A stretch of 9,136 nt of DNA from Elusimicrobiota bacterium. GTDB taxonomy: Bacteria; CAYTYR01; UBA6262; DAOVJB01. The notes beneath the pieces are model-generated. The model was not told where the DNA came from. It ran no database searches and saw nothing but the letters and a program-made list of their open reading frames with translations. The position numbers were made by a program, and so were the translations under genes. Where the stretch lies: positions 1 through 9,136 of the forward strand of contig DAOVJB010000035.1 of assembly GCA_030673425.1 (NCBI GenBank), in the 5' to 3' direction. This document shows, piece after piece, positions 1-6,475 of this stretch. Position 1 is the first letter of the stretch. Each line of letters starts with the position of its first letter.

Positions 1-318
1 AACAGGCATCACCACAGGAAGTCTGGTGGAAGCCGCGATGTAAACTACTTCCCACATAAGCGCGAGACCGTTGGCACTGGTTGCGGTCATCGCACGCACA
101 CCGGCGCTTGACGCTCCCACTACAGCACTCATAGCACTATGTTCGGATTCTACAGGAATTAGCTCAGTATCCACAACACCGTCCGCAACGAACTGTGAAA
201 ATTTCATTACAATCTCTGTCTGCGGAGTAATAGGATATGCAGCCACTACGTCAGGATTTATCTGACGCATTGCCTCGGCTGCAGCCTCATCTCCGGTCAA
301 AGCAACTATTTTGGACAT
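1..318 (-). CDS. porA: Pyruvate:ferredoxin oxidoreductase, alpha subunit (N-terminal 106 codons; continues off the left edge)
   Basis: The alpha subunit carries the pyrimidine-binding half of the thiamine diphosphate site of the enzyme that converts pyruvate, CoA and oxidised ferredoxin to acetyl-CoA, CO2 and reduced ferredoxin in the cytoplasm. The visible part is domain I: YPITPQT at residues 28-34 (Thr31 matches a conserved active-site Thr of the family), VESEHSAM at 56-63 with a probable cofactor-contacting Glu, then [13 protein letters not shown] at 78-90 and RLPVVMP at 99-105. This run closely resembles the four-subunit PorA of Thermotoga-type anaerobes as I remember it, which favours pyruvate over branched-chain 2-oxoacids. 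The ATG at 318 has a perfect AGGAGG six bases upstream. It starts 13 bp after porD. The frame is open to base 1, so the gene is cut by the window edge and not broken. porB would be expected next, outside the window. Confidence 0.95.
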   Translation of the reverse strand, partial: MSKIVALTGDEAAAEAMRQINPDVVAAYPITPQTEIVMKFSQFVADGVVDTELIPVESEHSAMSAVVGASSAGVRAMTATSANGLALMWEVVYIAASTRLPVVMPV

Positions 319-323
319 CTTAA

Positions 324-329
324 CCTCCT
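324..329 (-). promoter_or_regulatory. Shine-Dalgarno sequence of porA
   Basis: The minus strand reads AGGAGG five bases before the ATG at 318. It lies in the 13-bp gap between the porD stop and porA and fixes the porA start. Confidence 0.85.
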
Positions 330-331
330 GA

Positions 332-613
332 TTATTTTTCCATTTTAATACATTTTAAAGGGCATACTTTCTCACATATACCGCAGCCTTTACAATGATC
401 ATAATCAATTTCTTTGATTTTTCCGTCCTGGATAATTATGGCTGAATCAGGACAGTATATCCAGCAAATAAGACAGTTGGTGCATTTCGCTTCGTCCCTT
501 ACAGGTTTGAACGTCCGCCAATCACCTGTTTTATACTTTTGGGCATTGCCTGCCTCGGTAATTAAACCGCCTATCGGAATCTCCTGCCAGGTTTTTTCTT
601 TTTCTTTAGTCAT
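332..613 (-). CDS. porD: Pyruvate:ferredoxin oxidoreductase, delta subunit (2[4Fe-4S] ferredoxin-like)
   Basis: This 93-residue electron-transfer subunit carries electrons from the PorA/PorB catalytic core to soluble ferredoxin. Two complete cluster-binding motifs are visible: [12 protein letters not shown] (Cys44, 47, 50, 54) and [12 protein letters not shown] (Cys74, 77, 80, 84), each of the form C-x2-C-x2-C-x3-C-P typical of bacterial 2[4Fe-4S] ferredoxins. The 40 residues before them ([13 protein letters not shown], then a GDWRTFKPV stretch) are the usual lead-in of free-standing PorD proteins. The length is normal for the family. Its ATG overlaps the porG stop in an ATGA (610-613), so translation is probably coupled and the two subunits are made in equal amounts. 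porA follows after 13 bp. Nothing looks damaged. Confidence 0.95.
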   Translation of the reverse strand: MTKEKEKTWQEIPIGGLITEAGNAQKYKTGDWRTFKPVRDEAKCTNCLICWIYCPDSAIIIQDGKIKEIDYDHCKGCGICEKVCPLKCIKMEK

Positions 614-1182
614 CCTGTTTTTACCTCCTCGTATGCTCTTTGAATACCGTCAATATTACCTTTAACCTTCTCCTCGCCTATTTTCTTTAAGAATTTCTTT
701 TTTATATTCTCTTTCAGATCGTCCAAACTGACCAGACCAGTCGCTTTAATTAAAGCACCCAACATGGGCATGTTGGGCATAGGCAGTTTAAGACATTCAA
801 GAGCAATCTTAGTAGCATCTACCGTAAACACTTTACCTGCTTTGAATTTTAACATTTCACGGATAGCATCAGGAGTCTGAACAGTATTAACCAGCAACAC
901 ACCGTTATCATCCAATCCTTCTGTTACATCAATCGATTCCAATAACGTAGGGTCTATTACTACAACTACTTCCGGGCTATTTACTCCGCAGTGAATAGTT
1001 ATCGGTCCATCCGCGATACGGGTAAATGCCTTCATTGGAGCACCGGCTCTTTCCGGCCCATACTCAGGAAAAGCCTGTATAAATTTTCCCAGTTCAAGAG
1101 CTGTCTGTGCCAAAAGCGAAGCAGCGGTCTTAGCACCCTGTCCTCCTCTTCCGTGCCAGCGTATTTCTACTAAGTTCTGCAT
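610..1182 (-). CDS. porG: Pyruvate:ferredoxin oxidoreductase, gamma subunit
   Basis: This is the 190-residue gamma subunit of the cytoplasmic PorGDAB complex, the domain that closes over the CoA/thiamine diphosphate site. Family marks are GRGGQG at residues 11-16 in an opening strand (VEIRWHGRGGQG), FPEYGPERAGAP at 38-49, the acidic-capped strand VVVVIDP at 72-78, and PNMPMLGAL at 136-144. An in-frame ATG exists at 1215, but the start at 1182 is chosen because AAAGGAGG (1190-1197) precedes it by seven bases and the family starts right before this strand. That ribosome site overlaps the pilC stop codon, and the genes are only 13 bp apart, so porG is probably on the same transcript as pilB-pilC. 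The 3' end overlaps porD by four bases. Confidence 0.95.
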   Translation of the reverse strand: MQNLVEIRWHGRGGQGAKTAASLLAQTALELGKFIQAFPEYGPERAGAPMKAFTRIADGPITIHCGVNSPEVVVVIDPTLLESIDVTEGLDDNGVLLVNTVQTPDAIREMLKFKAGKVFTVDATKIALECLKLPMPNMPMLGALIKATGLVSLDDLKENIKKKFLKKIGEEKVKGNIDGIQRAYEEVKTG

Positions 1183-1195
1183 TATGTATCCTCCT

Positions 1196-2425
1196 TTACA
1201 TTCCTCTACGAACAACTTTTATAATATCATACATAGGTAAAATTAAACTCATCGCAATAAATCCGACCATTCCACCCATCACAACAAGCAACACAGGCTC
1301 TATAACAGATGACAGGTTTCTTATTAAATTTTCCAGGTCCCTGTCATAAAAATCGGCTATCTTAATCATAAGCTTATCCACTGTGCCTGTTTCCTCCCCT
1401 ACAGGAATGATGTTTGTCACCAGCGGACTGAAAACACCGCTGTCTGCCATGGGTTTGCTTATACTGCCACCCCTTTTAACATTTAATGCAACCCTGTCCA
1501 GAACGCGGTTTATAACAACATTATTGGTTACTTCTTTACAAATCTCCAGTGTTTCAATAACCGTTATGCCGCTTGCAAGCAATATCCCGAAAACACGGGT
1601 AAATCTTCCAATTACCATCATATATACCAGATTCCCGAAAATAGGCATCTTAAGCTTAAGTTTATCTAAAAGAAATCTTCCTTTTCTGGTCTTCTTAAAC
1701 TGCTTAAAACCTACAATAAAAGCAACTATTCCTCCAAATAAAAGATAAATACGCTTTCGGATAAGAATACTTAATCCATCCAACATCCTTGTTGGCGCGG
1801 GTAATGTAACCCCTGCTGTCTTAAATATCTCAACAAACGTAGGCAGAACAAAGGTCACAAGAAAGAAAACCGCCGCAAAAGATATACAAAGCACCACTAC
1901 AGGATAGGTCATCGCAGACTTCATTTTTGACCTTAGCTCTTCATCTCTCTCACTGAATGAGGCCCAGCGGTTTAGGAGTTGATCCATACCGCCACCTACC
2001 TCTCCAGTATGAACCATTGCAACAAACAATCTTGAGAAAACCGCGGGATACCTCGCTAAAGCTAGAGAGAGCGGATTACCCTGGTTTATATCTTTGCGGA
2101 CATTATTTATAATCCTCTTAAATTTCGAATTCCGTGTCTGCCCTTCTAAAACATCAAATGCCTTGGTTAATGTTAATCCGGCTCCAATCATAGTGGATAA
2201 CTGCTGACAGAAGATAGTCTTATCCTTTTGAGGTACAGGCATTATGTTATCAATAAATTCCTGCAGGTCAAAAGACATAATGCTTTTCGTCTCTTTGGAG
2301 ACATTTGCTACAAAAAGACCTTTCCTGCGAAGAGACTCAATGGCATTATCTTCATCTACGGTTTCTATAGTCCCTTCGACTGTCTTGCCGGCCTTGTCAA
2401 AAGCCCTATACTTAAATACAGGCAT
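1196..2425 (-). CDS. pilC: Type IV pilus inner-membrane platform protein PilC (GspF family)
   Basis: PilC is the polytopic inner-membrane protein on which the PilB ATPase turns during pilin assembly. The 409-residue length is standard. It opens with MPVFKYRAFDKAGK and a VEGTIE strand, the usual start of PilC/GspF. Two repeated GspF domains follow: roughly residues 68-190, with GAGLTLTKAF and GEVGGGMDQLL, and 270-395, with LASGITVIETLE and PVGEETGTVDKLM. Hydrophobic segments are visible at about 172-196, 226-240 and 374-397; the last follows SSVIEPVLL, a conserved feature of the second domain. The ATG at 2425 has GCGGAGG five bases upstream. It starts 29 bp after pilB, and porG follows after 13 bp. 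No pilin, PilT or secretin gene is nearby, so a type II secretion GspF cannot be fully excluded, but the PilB partner and chemotaxis context favour pili. Confidence 0.93.
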   Translation of the reverse strand: MPVFKYRAFDKAGKTVEGTIETVDEDNAIESLRRKGLFVANVSKETKSIMSFDLQEFIDNIMPVPQKDKTIFCQQLSTMIGAGLTLTKAFDVLEGQTRNSKFKRIINNVRKDINQGNPLSLALARYPAVFSRLFVAMVHTGEVGGGMDQLLNRWASFSERDEELRSKMKSAMTYPVVVLCISFAAVFFLVTFVLPTFVEIFKTAGVTLPAPTRMLDGLSILIRKRIYLLFGGIVAFIVGFKQFKKTRKGRFLLDKLKLKMPIFGNLVYMMVIGRFTRVFGILLASGITVIETLEICKEVTNNVVINRVLDRVALNVKRGGSISKPMADSGVFSPLVTNIIPVGEETGTVDKLMIKIADFYDRDLENLIRNLSSVIEPVLLVVMGGMVGFIAMSLILPMYDIIKVVRRGM

Positions 2426-2454
2426 TAAGCCTCCGCAACTTGTATCTCGTGAAT

Positions 2455-4158
2455 TTAGACTTCCTCGGTAACCCTCATTACCTCTTCTATGCTGGTAATT
2501 CCTTCTATAACCTGCCGCATTCCGTCCTCCATCAAGCTCTTCATCCCCGCATGAATTCCCGCCTGTCTGAGCATGTCTGTGGAAGGACGTCTGATAATCA
2601 AGTCCCTGACATAATGGTCAGGAACGAACAATTCATAAATACCTTGTCTGCCTCTATAACCTGTACCCTGGCAATATTTACATCCTTTCGGCTGATAAAA
2701 CTTGTATTCCTTGTCCAGCTCAAAACCGAGTGATTCCAGAGCTTCCTTGGTAGGAGTATATTCCTCCCTGCATTTCTCGCATAACCTACGGACCAACCGT
2801 TGCGCCAGCACGCCCAGGATCGCCGAAGAAATTAAGAACGGTTCTATTCCCATATCAACAAGACGTGTCACTGCGCCGGGGGCGTCATTAGTATGTAATG
2901 TGGAAAATACCAGATGTCCTGTCAACGCTGCTCTGATCGCGATCTCAGCAGTCTCCATGTCTCTTATCTCTCCTATCATTATAATATCAGGATCTTGCCT
3001 CATGACTGTTCTCAACACTTCCGCAAAATTCAAGCCCACCTTTGGATTAACCGGTATCTGGTTTATTGATCTCAACTCGTATTCTACAGGATCCTCAATA
3101 GTAATAATATTCTTGTCAAGAGTATTGATCTTGTCCAACGCAGCATAAAGGGTTGTTGTCTTGCCGCTTCCTGTTGGACCCGTAACAAGAATAATACCAT
3201 AAGGCTTTCTGACTAACTTTTCAAATATATCAAGGTTGTCCTGGGAAAATCCTAACTGTTCCAGACCAAAAGAGAAAGCACTTTTATCGAGTATTCTCAA
3301 CACTACCTTTTCACCATGAATAGTGGCAATAGTAGAGACACGGAAGGAAATTTCCTTCTCCCAGAACTTTACATGAAAACGCCCGTCCTGGGGTAATCTT
3401 TTCTCAGCAATATCCATATCAGCCATAACCTTGACACGGGAAATCATGGCCGCATGCAACCGTTTGGGAGGGGACATTATCTCATGTAATACACCGTCAA
3501 CCCTGAATCGTATGCGCAATATATTCTTATCCGGCTCGATATGGATGTCACTGGCCCTGCTCTGGATAGCCTGCATAATCACAGAGTTTATCAACTTGAT
3601 AACGGGCGCCTCATCCATAAGAGCCGCGGCGTCTCCCAAGTCCATATCACCTTTATCAGAGGTGATTACTTCTATACTCTCTTCTCCATCTGCAATCTCT
3701 TTCATTATTGCCAAAGAACGATAATACTGGTCAATAGCACGCAGAATTTTAACTTCTGAGGAAATAGCAGGTTCAATTTTACATTTACTTATATATTTTA
3801 AGTTATCAAGCGCCACGACATCAAAGGGGTCGCTCATTGCTACTGTCAGGGTATCGGCAATCTTAAACAAGGGGAAAGACTGATACTTGCGTGCCATTTT
3901 CTCAGGAATTAATTTTACCACTTCAGGGTCGATGCTATACGTGCTTAGATTAATATGGGGGATGCCTAACTGCTCACCCAGGTAATCCATCATCTTGTCT
4001 TCTTCAACCATGCCCAGCTTGACCAGGATTTTACCTATTCTTTCCCCTGTTCTCTGCTGTGTTTCTAACGCTTCAAGCAGTTGATCCTCGCTAATCAAAC
4101 CAGCTTCCCGAAGTATCTCCCCTAATCTTTTCTTCTTTTTCTTCTCTGGCTCAGCCAA
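2455..4158 (-). CDS. pilB: Type IV pilus assembly ATPase PilB (GspE family) with N-terminal MshEN-type domain
   Basis: PilB is the cytoplasmic hexameric ATPase that powers pilus extension. The 567 residues divide into an N-terminal MshEN-like region with two motifs, RLGEILREAG...LLEALETQ (11-34) and RIGKILVKLG...LGEQLG (40-65), a linker, and the catalytic core. Core motifs are Walker A GPTGSGKTT (327-335), Asp box TIEDPVEY (353-360), Walker B ending in GEIRD (396-400), His box GHLVFSTLHTNDA (414-426) and a zinc tetracysteine (Cys460, 463, 493, 496). MshEN motifs of this form bind c-di-GMP in MshE/PilB proteins (family knowledge; binding here is inferred). The start codon is TTG at 4158: there is no ATG or GTG between it and the upstream stop near 4210, AGGGGGA sits six bases upstream, and the RLGEIL motif begins at residue 11 as usual. 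pilC follows after 29 bp. Confidence 0.94.
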   Translation of the reverse strand: MAEPEKKKKKRLGEILREAGLISEDQLLEALETQQRTGERIGKILVKLGMVEEDKMMDYLGEQLGIPHINLSTYSIDPEVVKLIPEKMARKYQSFPLFKIADTLTVAMSDPFDVVALDNLKYISKCKIEPAISSEVKILRAIDQYYRSLAIMKEIADGEESIEVITSDKGDMDLGDAAALMDEAPVIKLINSVIMQAIQSRASDIHIEPDKNILRIRFRVDGVLHEIMSPPKRLHAAMISRVKVMADMDIAEKRLPQDGRFHVKFWEKEISFRVSTIATIHGEKVVLRILDKSAFSFGLEQLGFSQDNLDIFEKLVRKPYGIILVTGPTGSGKTTTLYAALDKINTLDKNIITIEDPVEYELRSINQIPVNPKVGLNFAEVLRTVMRQDPDIIMIGEIRDMETAEIAIRAALTGHLVFSTLHTNDAPGAVTRLVDMGIEPFLISSAILGVLAQRLVRRLCEKCREEYTPTKEALESLGFELDKEYKFYQPKGCKYCQGTGYRGRQGIYELFVPDHYVRDLIIRRPSTDMLRQAGIHAGMKSLMEDGMRQVIEGITSIEEVMRVTEEV

Positions 4159-4164
4159 GAGATT

Positions 4165-4171
4165 TCCCCCT
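4165..4171 (-). promoter_or_regulatory. Ribosome binding site supporting a TTG start for pilB
   Basis: The minus strand reads AGGGGGA, then six bases, then TTG at 4158. It is purine-rich but not a perfect AGGAGG. It is the only plausible ribosome site near the start of the conserved PilB N-terminus, so it decides the start. Together with the TTG codon and the hairpin just upstream it suggests modest or controlled translation. Confidence 0.6.
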
Positions 4172-4182
4172 AAATTGTAAGC

Positions 4183-4230
4183 AAGTGTAAACAGTGAGCA
4201 GATGCCTCTTTACGCTCAAGGCTTACACTT
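4183..4230 (-). promoter_or_regulatory. Two-part hairpin in the pilB leader
   Basis: The outer arms AAGTGTAA (4183-4190) and TTACACTT (4223-4230) are perfect complements over 8 bp. Inside them, TGAGC (4195-4199) pairs with GCTCA (4214-4218) over 5 bp. A symmetric 4x4 internal loop separates the stems and the apical loop is 14 bases. In the minus-strand transcript the structure ends 24 bases before the pilB TTG and 11 bases before its ribosome site. No U-run follows, so it is not an intrinsic terminator. A role in pilB translation or mRNA stability is inference. Confidence 0.5.
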
Positions 4231-4298
4231 TACCTGATTAAACAAACCTGCAATACCTGAAAAAGACGGATTACTACAACGATGCTTGAGGTAGATTA

Positions 4299-4354
4299 CC
4301 GGCGTGGAATTGTCATGCCAGAGGCAGATCCGCCTTAGGTGGAAAATTCCTAAG
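4299..4354. repeat. Cluster of short overlapping inverted repeats downstream of cheC
   Basis: Several small dyads are packed together: TGCC-AGA-GGCA (4316-4326), GGCAGATCCGCC (4323-4334, palindromic apart from one mismatched pair) and CTTAGG/CCTAAG (4334-4339 and 4349-4354, nine-base loop). GGCG (4301-4304) can also pair with CGCC (4331-4334). They lie just after the cheC stop codon. There is no T-run in either direction, so a standard terminator is not supported. They could be a REP-like remnant or an mRNA 3' stabiliser. The rest of the 4159-4356 gap shows no gene. Confidence 0.35.
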
Positions 4355-4356
4355 CT

Positions 4357-4971
4357 TTAAGCAAGGAGCCCCATAGATTTAAGAATAGTATCCAAGGCCC
4401 CGGGGTTAGGTAAGAAGAACATATGCCCGTCCAACTTAGTTCCGGCAACAGAAAGCTCTGTTTTGATAAATACAACGTCGTCTGCCACTTCCCCTATCTC
4501 TATCAATATAAAATCAAGTATTGCACCGGCCATATCATTAGCTAAATCAGGAACCGAGGGTACCAATAATATACCAAGCATCTGGGTCAAGGCATTTAAG
4601 TATGAACCACATAAGATATTACCTACTTCTGTCAGCGCTGAACGTGCGACGTCTGAAGAAAGGTCCATTTCCTGATTTGATTCTCTGTTCAGCACACTAA
4701 TTAATTCCGAGGCACTTTCTTCGGTAATTAAAAACAACATCGTACCTGAGATATCACCAAGCACTCCTGAATAAACTATAAAAACATATCTCTCCGGACC
4801 CACTACCTCAGGAATCTGTTGTAAAGGTATAATAGACACCTCAGGAACACTAATATCTACTGTCTGTTCAACTATTTGACTTAAGGCAGTGGCAGCATTA
4901 CCTGCTCCTATATTTCCCAATTCCTTTAAAGCATCAAGGTGAATTTGTGTTAATTTTCTTCCATCAGCCAT
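4357..4971 (-). CDS. cheC: CheY-P phosphatase CheC
   Basis: CheC dephosphorylates CheY-P and forms a complex with CheD, linking the response regulator to adaptation. At 204 residues it is the usual size. Both halves of the pseudo-symmetric fold keep the phosphatase signature (D/S)-x3-E-x2-N: Asp13, Glu17, Asn20 in LDALKELGNIGAGNA, and Ser111, Glu115, Asn118 in SALTEVGNILCGS. Both active sites therefore look intact, as in Thermotoga CheC and unlike one-site relatives such as CheX. The family's second-strand region (SGVLGDISGTMLFLI) is present at about 68-82. The ATG at 4971 has AAAGGA upstream. It follows hpt after 33 bp and precedes the 198-bp pilB leader. With CheD two genes upstream, a CheC-CheD complex is very likely. 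Confidence 0.94.
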   Translation of the reverse strand: MADGRKLTQIHLDALKELGNIGAGNAATALSQIVEQTVDISVPEVSIIPLQQIPEVVGPERYVFIVYSGVLGDISGTMLFLITEESASELISVLNRESNQEMDLSSDVARSALTEVGNILCGSYLNALTQMLGILLVPSVPDLANDMAGAILDFILIEIGEVADDVVFIKTELSVAGTKLDGHMFFLPNPGALDTILKSMGLLA

Positions 4972-5004
4972 GTTGTTTTCCTTTCTCTTAATAAAATAAT
5001 ATTA

Positions 5005-5388
5005 TTAAGAGCTAACATTTAATCCTTTAAGTTCATTCAAAAGATTATCTATCTGGATACCCGAATCTTTACCATCTTTTACATCTGTCACTAAAACACC
5101 TAAGGTATCCAGCCCTTTGGACAGAACAGCCATTACCTCGCTATTTATTTCTTTTTTGTTAACACAAAAACTGTTAAGAATTTCCTCCATTTGTTGCGAA
5201 ACTCGGGTTAATTTATCGAAATTCATCATGCCTGCCATACCTTTGAGTGTATGGGCTAACCTCATAGCTTCCGTGGTTTCATCAAACGCCGCCGGGTTTT
5301 TTTGTATCTCGTTAAATGAAGACTTCAATCCGTCCAGCTGTTTCTGGCTTTCTGTAAGAAATAATTCTTTGTACTGGTTTAATTCCAT
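5005..5388 (-). CDS. Free-standing histidine phosphotransfer (Hpt) protein, CheA P1-like
   Basis: This 127-residue, all-helical protein is essentially one Hpt domain. The phosphoacceptor motif is AHTLKGMAGMMNFDKL with His46, closest in style to the P1 domain of CheA (AHS/TLKGxAGMMxF), not to HPt domains of hybrid-kinase relays. The N-terminus (YKELFLTESQKQLDGL) is also CheA-P1-like. Nothing resembling the P2, dimerisation, ATPase or CheW-like domains of CheA follows: the frame stops at 5005 and cheC begins 33 bp later. It may be a phosphate donor, shuttle or sink for CheY, phosphorylated by a kinase encoded elsewhere. A start at 5388 is supported by GGAGGG nine bases away. It is either a split-off CheA P1 or an independently evolved Hpt; the sequence cannot tell which. 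Confidence 0.85.
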   Translation of the reverse strand: MELNQYKELFLTESQKQLDGLKSSFNEIQKNPAAFDETTEAMRLAHTLKGMAGMMNFDKLTRVSQQMEEILNSFCVNKKEINSEVMAVLSKGLDTLGVLVTDVKDGKDSGIQIDNLLNELKGLNVSS

Positions 5389-5419
5389 TTCTTCCCTCCA
5401 GTTGTGATACAGATTTAAA

Positions 5420-5911
5420 TTAAATTTCTTTTATTCCCCAGGCAATAGTTCTTATCTTAACCTTGCCTGTTTCCAGATCAAATTCTATCGAACGTCCGTA
5501 ATCTCCGCCGACATCTTCAGAAACAACCTTGATTTTTTCATCAGTCAATGCCTGCCTGGCGTTCAATATATTTCTCTCACCTACATTAAAAGCACTAGGG
5601 TTACTAATCTTGACCCCTGTAAACATATGCGCTCCGCCTACTATTTTACCCTCTAAATTACTCTTGCGGGCGCCGAGTTTTCTCATCTTGGCTATCATTT
5701 CTTTTATGGCCGAGTTGGCAAATTTCGCCTTATTACGGCGTACCCTGACGCTGTTGATATCCGGCAACATTATGTGGGCCATGCCTCCAACCTTTTTCAC
5801 AGGATCATATAATATAATTCCCAAACAGGAACCGAGCCCTAACGTGGTTAAAACATTGGGACTTACCGAAGCTTTTAAATCCGCCATGCCTATTTTGATT
5901 ACTTCCTTCAT
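5420..5911 (-). CDS. cheD: Chemoreceptor glutamine deamidase CheD
   Basis: CheD deamidates selected glutamines of chemoreceptors and is controlled by binding CheC. At 163 residues it has the usual length. The catalytic set of the family is visible: Thr23 and Cys29 in LTTLGLGSCLGI and His46 in GGMAHIMLP, offset by two from the numbering I recall for Thermotoga CheD (Thr21, Cys27, His44). The VGGAHMF segment (91-97) and the GERN stretch (111-114) are further family marks. The ATG at 5911 has AGGAAAAG upstream. It begins a second transcription unit: cheY is separated from it by a hairpin terminator, and a TATAAT lies 17 bp before the ATG. hpt starts 31 bp after its stop. Its substrates, the chemoreceptors, are not in this window. 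Confidence 0.95.
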   Translation of the reverse strand: MKEVIKIGMADLKASVSPNVLTTLGLGSCLGIILYDPVKKVGGMAHIMLPDINSVRVRRNKAKFANSAIKEMIAKMRKLGARKSNLEGKIVGGAHMFTGVKISNPSAFNVGERNILNARQALTDEKIKVVSEDVGGDYGRSIEFDLETGKVKIRTIAWGIKEI

Positions 5912-5928
5912 ATCTTTTCCTAATTACT

Positions 5929-5934
5929 ATTATA
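5929..5934 (-). promoter_or_regulatory. Candidate promoter (-10 element) for cheD-hpt-cheC
   Basis: The minus strand carries a perfect TATAAT between the cheY terminator and the cheD ATG. Transcription would begin at about 5922, giving a very short leader. No good -35 is found at 16-18 bp upstream (ACAGTT or CACAGT). A TCACA-N7-TGTGA dyad (5943-5959) covers that region instead, which would suit an activator-dependent promoter. The placement right after a terminator supports it. Confidence 0.45.
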
Positions 5935-5942
5935 GAATAATA

Positions 5943-5959
5943 TCACAAAAGAACTGTGA
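5943..5959. promoter_or_regulatory. Possible operator dyad upstream of cheD
   Basis: TCACA (5943-5947) and TGTGA (5955-5959) form a perfect 5-bp inverted repeat with a 7-base spacer. It sits over and next to the -35 position of the TATAAT promoter, where a dimeric regulator could bind. A 5-bp dyad in AT-rich DNA can arise by chance. No regulator is identified. Confidence 0.25.
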
Positions 5960-5983
5960 CTTAGGAAAGCTCAGTCAACAACT

Positions 5984-6025
5984 AAAAAATCAGCCTGAGT
6001 AAAGTATAAATTAATACCTCAGGCT
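5984..6025 (-). terminator. Rho-independent terminator after cheY, overlapping its stop codon
   Basis: On the minus strand AGCCTGAG pairs perfectly with CTCAGGCT (8 bp; plus-strand arms 6018-6025 and 5992-5999). Inside the loop GTAT and ATAC can add a second 4-bp stem. The 3' arm is followed by GATTTTTT (six T, 5984-5989). The first two bases of the 5' arm belong to the cheY TAG stop codon, so a ribosome terminating there could affect folding. It divides comFB-cheR-cheY from cheD-hpt-cheC. Confidence 0.8.
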
Positions 6026-6407
6026 ACCCTTCCAGAACTCTCCTTACAGCTTCAATAACTCTTGACGGCTGAAATGGTTTGGTCACAAAGTCTTTTGCTC
6101 CTGCTTGAATAGCTTCTACAACAAGGGCATGCTGTCCCATAGCACTTACCATCAAAACTCTACCCTTAGGATCTATCTTCATTATTTCTTTGACTGCACC
6201 AATACCATCAATATCATCTATCTTTGGCATCACTATGTCCATTGTCACAAGATCGGGTTTTATCTGCTGATACTTCTCAATGGCTTCTCTCCCGTTCTCT
6301 GCCTCCCCGCAGATTTCATACCCCTCTTTCTTCAGGATATCTCCAATCATCCTGCGCATGAACACAGCATCATCAACTACTAAAATCTTAGCTGGATTGA
6401 CCGGCAT
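6024..6407 (-). CDS. cheY: Chemotaxis response regulator CheY (single receiver domain)
   Basis: This 127-residue stand-alone receiver is phosphorylated by a CheA-type kinase and in its active form binds its motility target. The receiver residues are present: Asp12-Asp13 (ILVVDDA), phosphoacceptor Asp57 in TMDIVMP, Ser88 in VSAMGQ and Lys110 in TKPFQPSRV. The SAMGQ and KPFQPSRV segments match the Thermotoga/clostridial CheY type that works with CheC and CheD. One oddity is seen: after MP(60-61) the sequence reads KIDDIDGIGAVKEI, where the family normally has about E-M-N/D-G-I-x-A-V-K-E-I, so roughly three residues are inserted next to the phosphorylation site. The gene has GGGAGGG about eight bases before its ATG and lies 65 bp after cheR. 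Its stop codon is part of a terminator. Its target may be the pilus system instead of a flagellar switch. Confidence 0.95.
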   Translation of the reverse strand: MPVNPAKILVVDDAVFMRRMIGDILKKEGYEICGEAENGREAIEKYQQIKPDLVTMDIVMPKIDDIDGIGAVKEIMKIDPKGRVLMVSAMGQHALVVEAIQAGAKDFVTKPFQPSRVIEAVRRVLEG

Positions 6408-6428
6408 AATCTACCCTCCCTTCAGAGC

Positions 6429-6475
6429 AAAATTTTTTAATTCTGCTGCTTTTGACTCTTGCTTAAAATTTTTTA
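6429..6475. repeat. Direct repeat of an A4T6A tract between cheR and cheY
   Basis: The 11-mer AAAATTTTTTA occurs at 6429-6439 and again at 6465-6475, 36 bp apart start to start. The second copy includes the cheR stop codon. These are A-tract/T-tract blocks that may bend DNA. No clear promoter lies here, and chance in AT-rich sequence is possible. Confidence 0.4.

Noticed and set aside
4159-4356. c-di-GMP riboswitch in the pilB leader
   Set aside because: It would fit the c-di-GMP theme, but the conserved GEMM-I core and the pseudoknotted GEMM-II pattern are not seen on the minus strand.
5529-6002. Plus-strand open frame of 157 codons opposite cheD
   Set aside because: It lies antisense to the clearly conserved cheD and its promoter/terminator region, has no recognisable motif and matches no family; it is a shadow frame.
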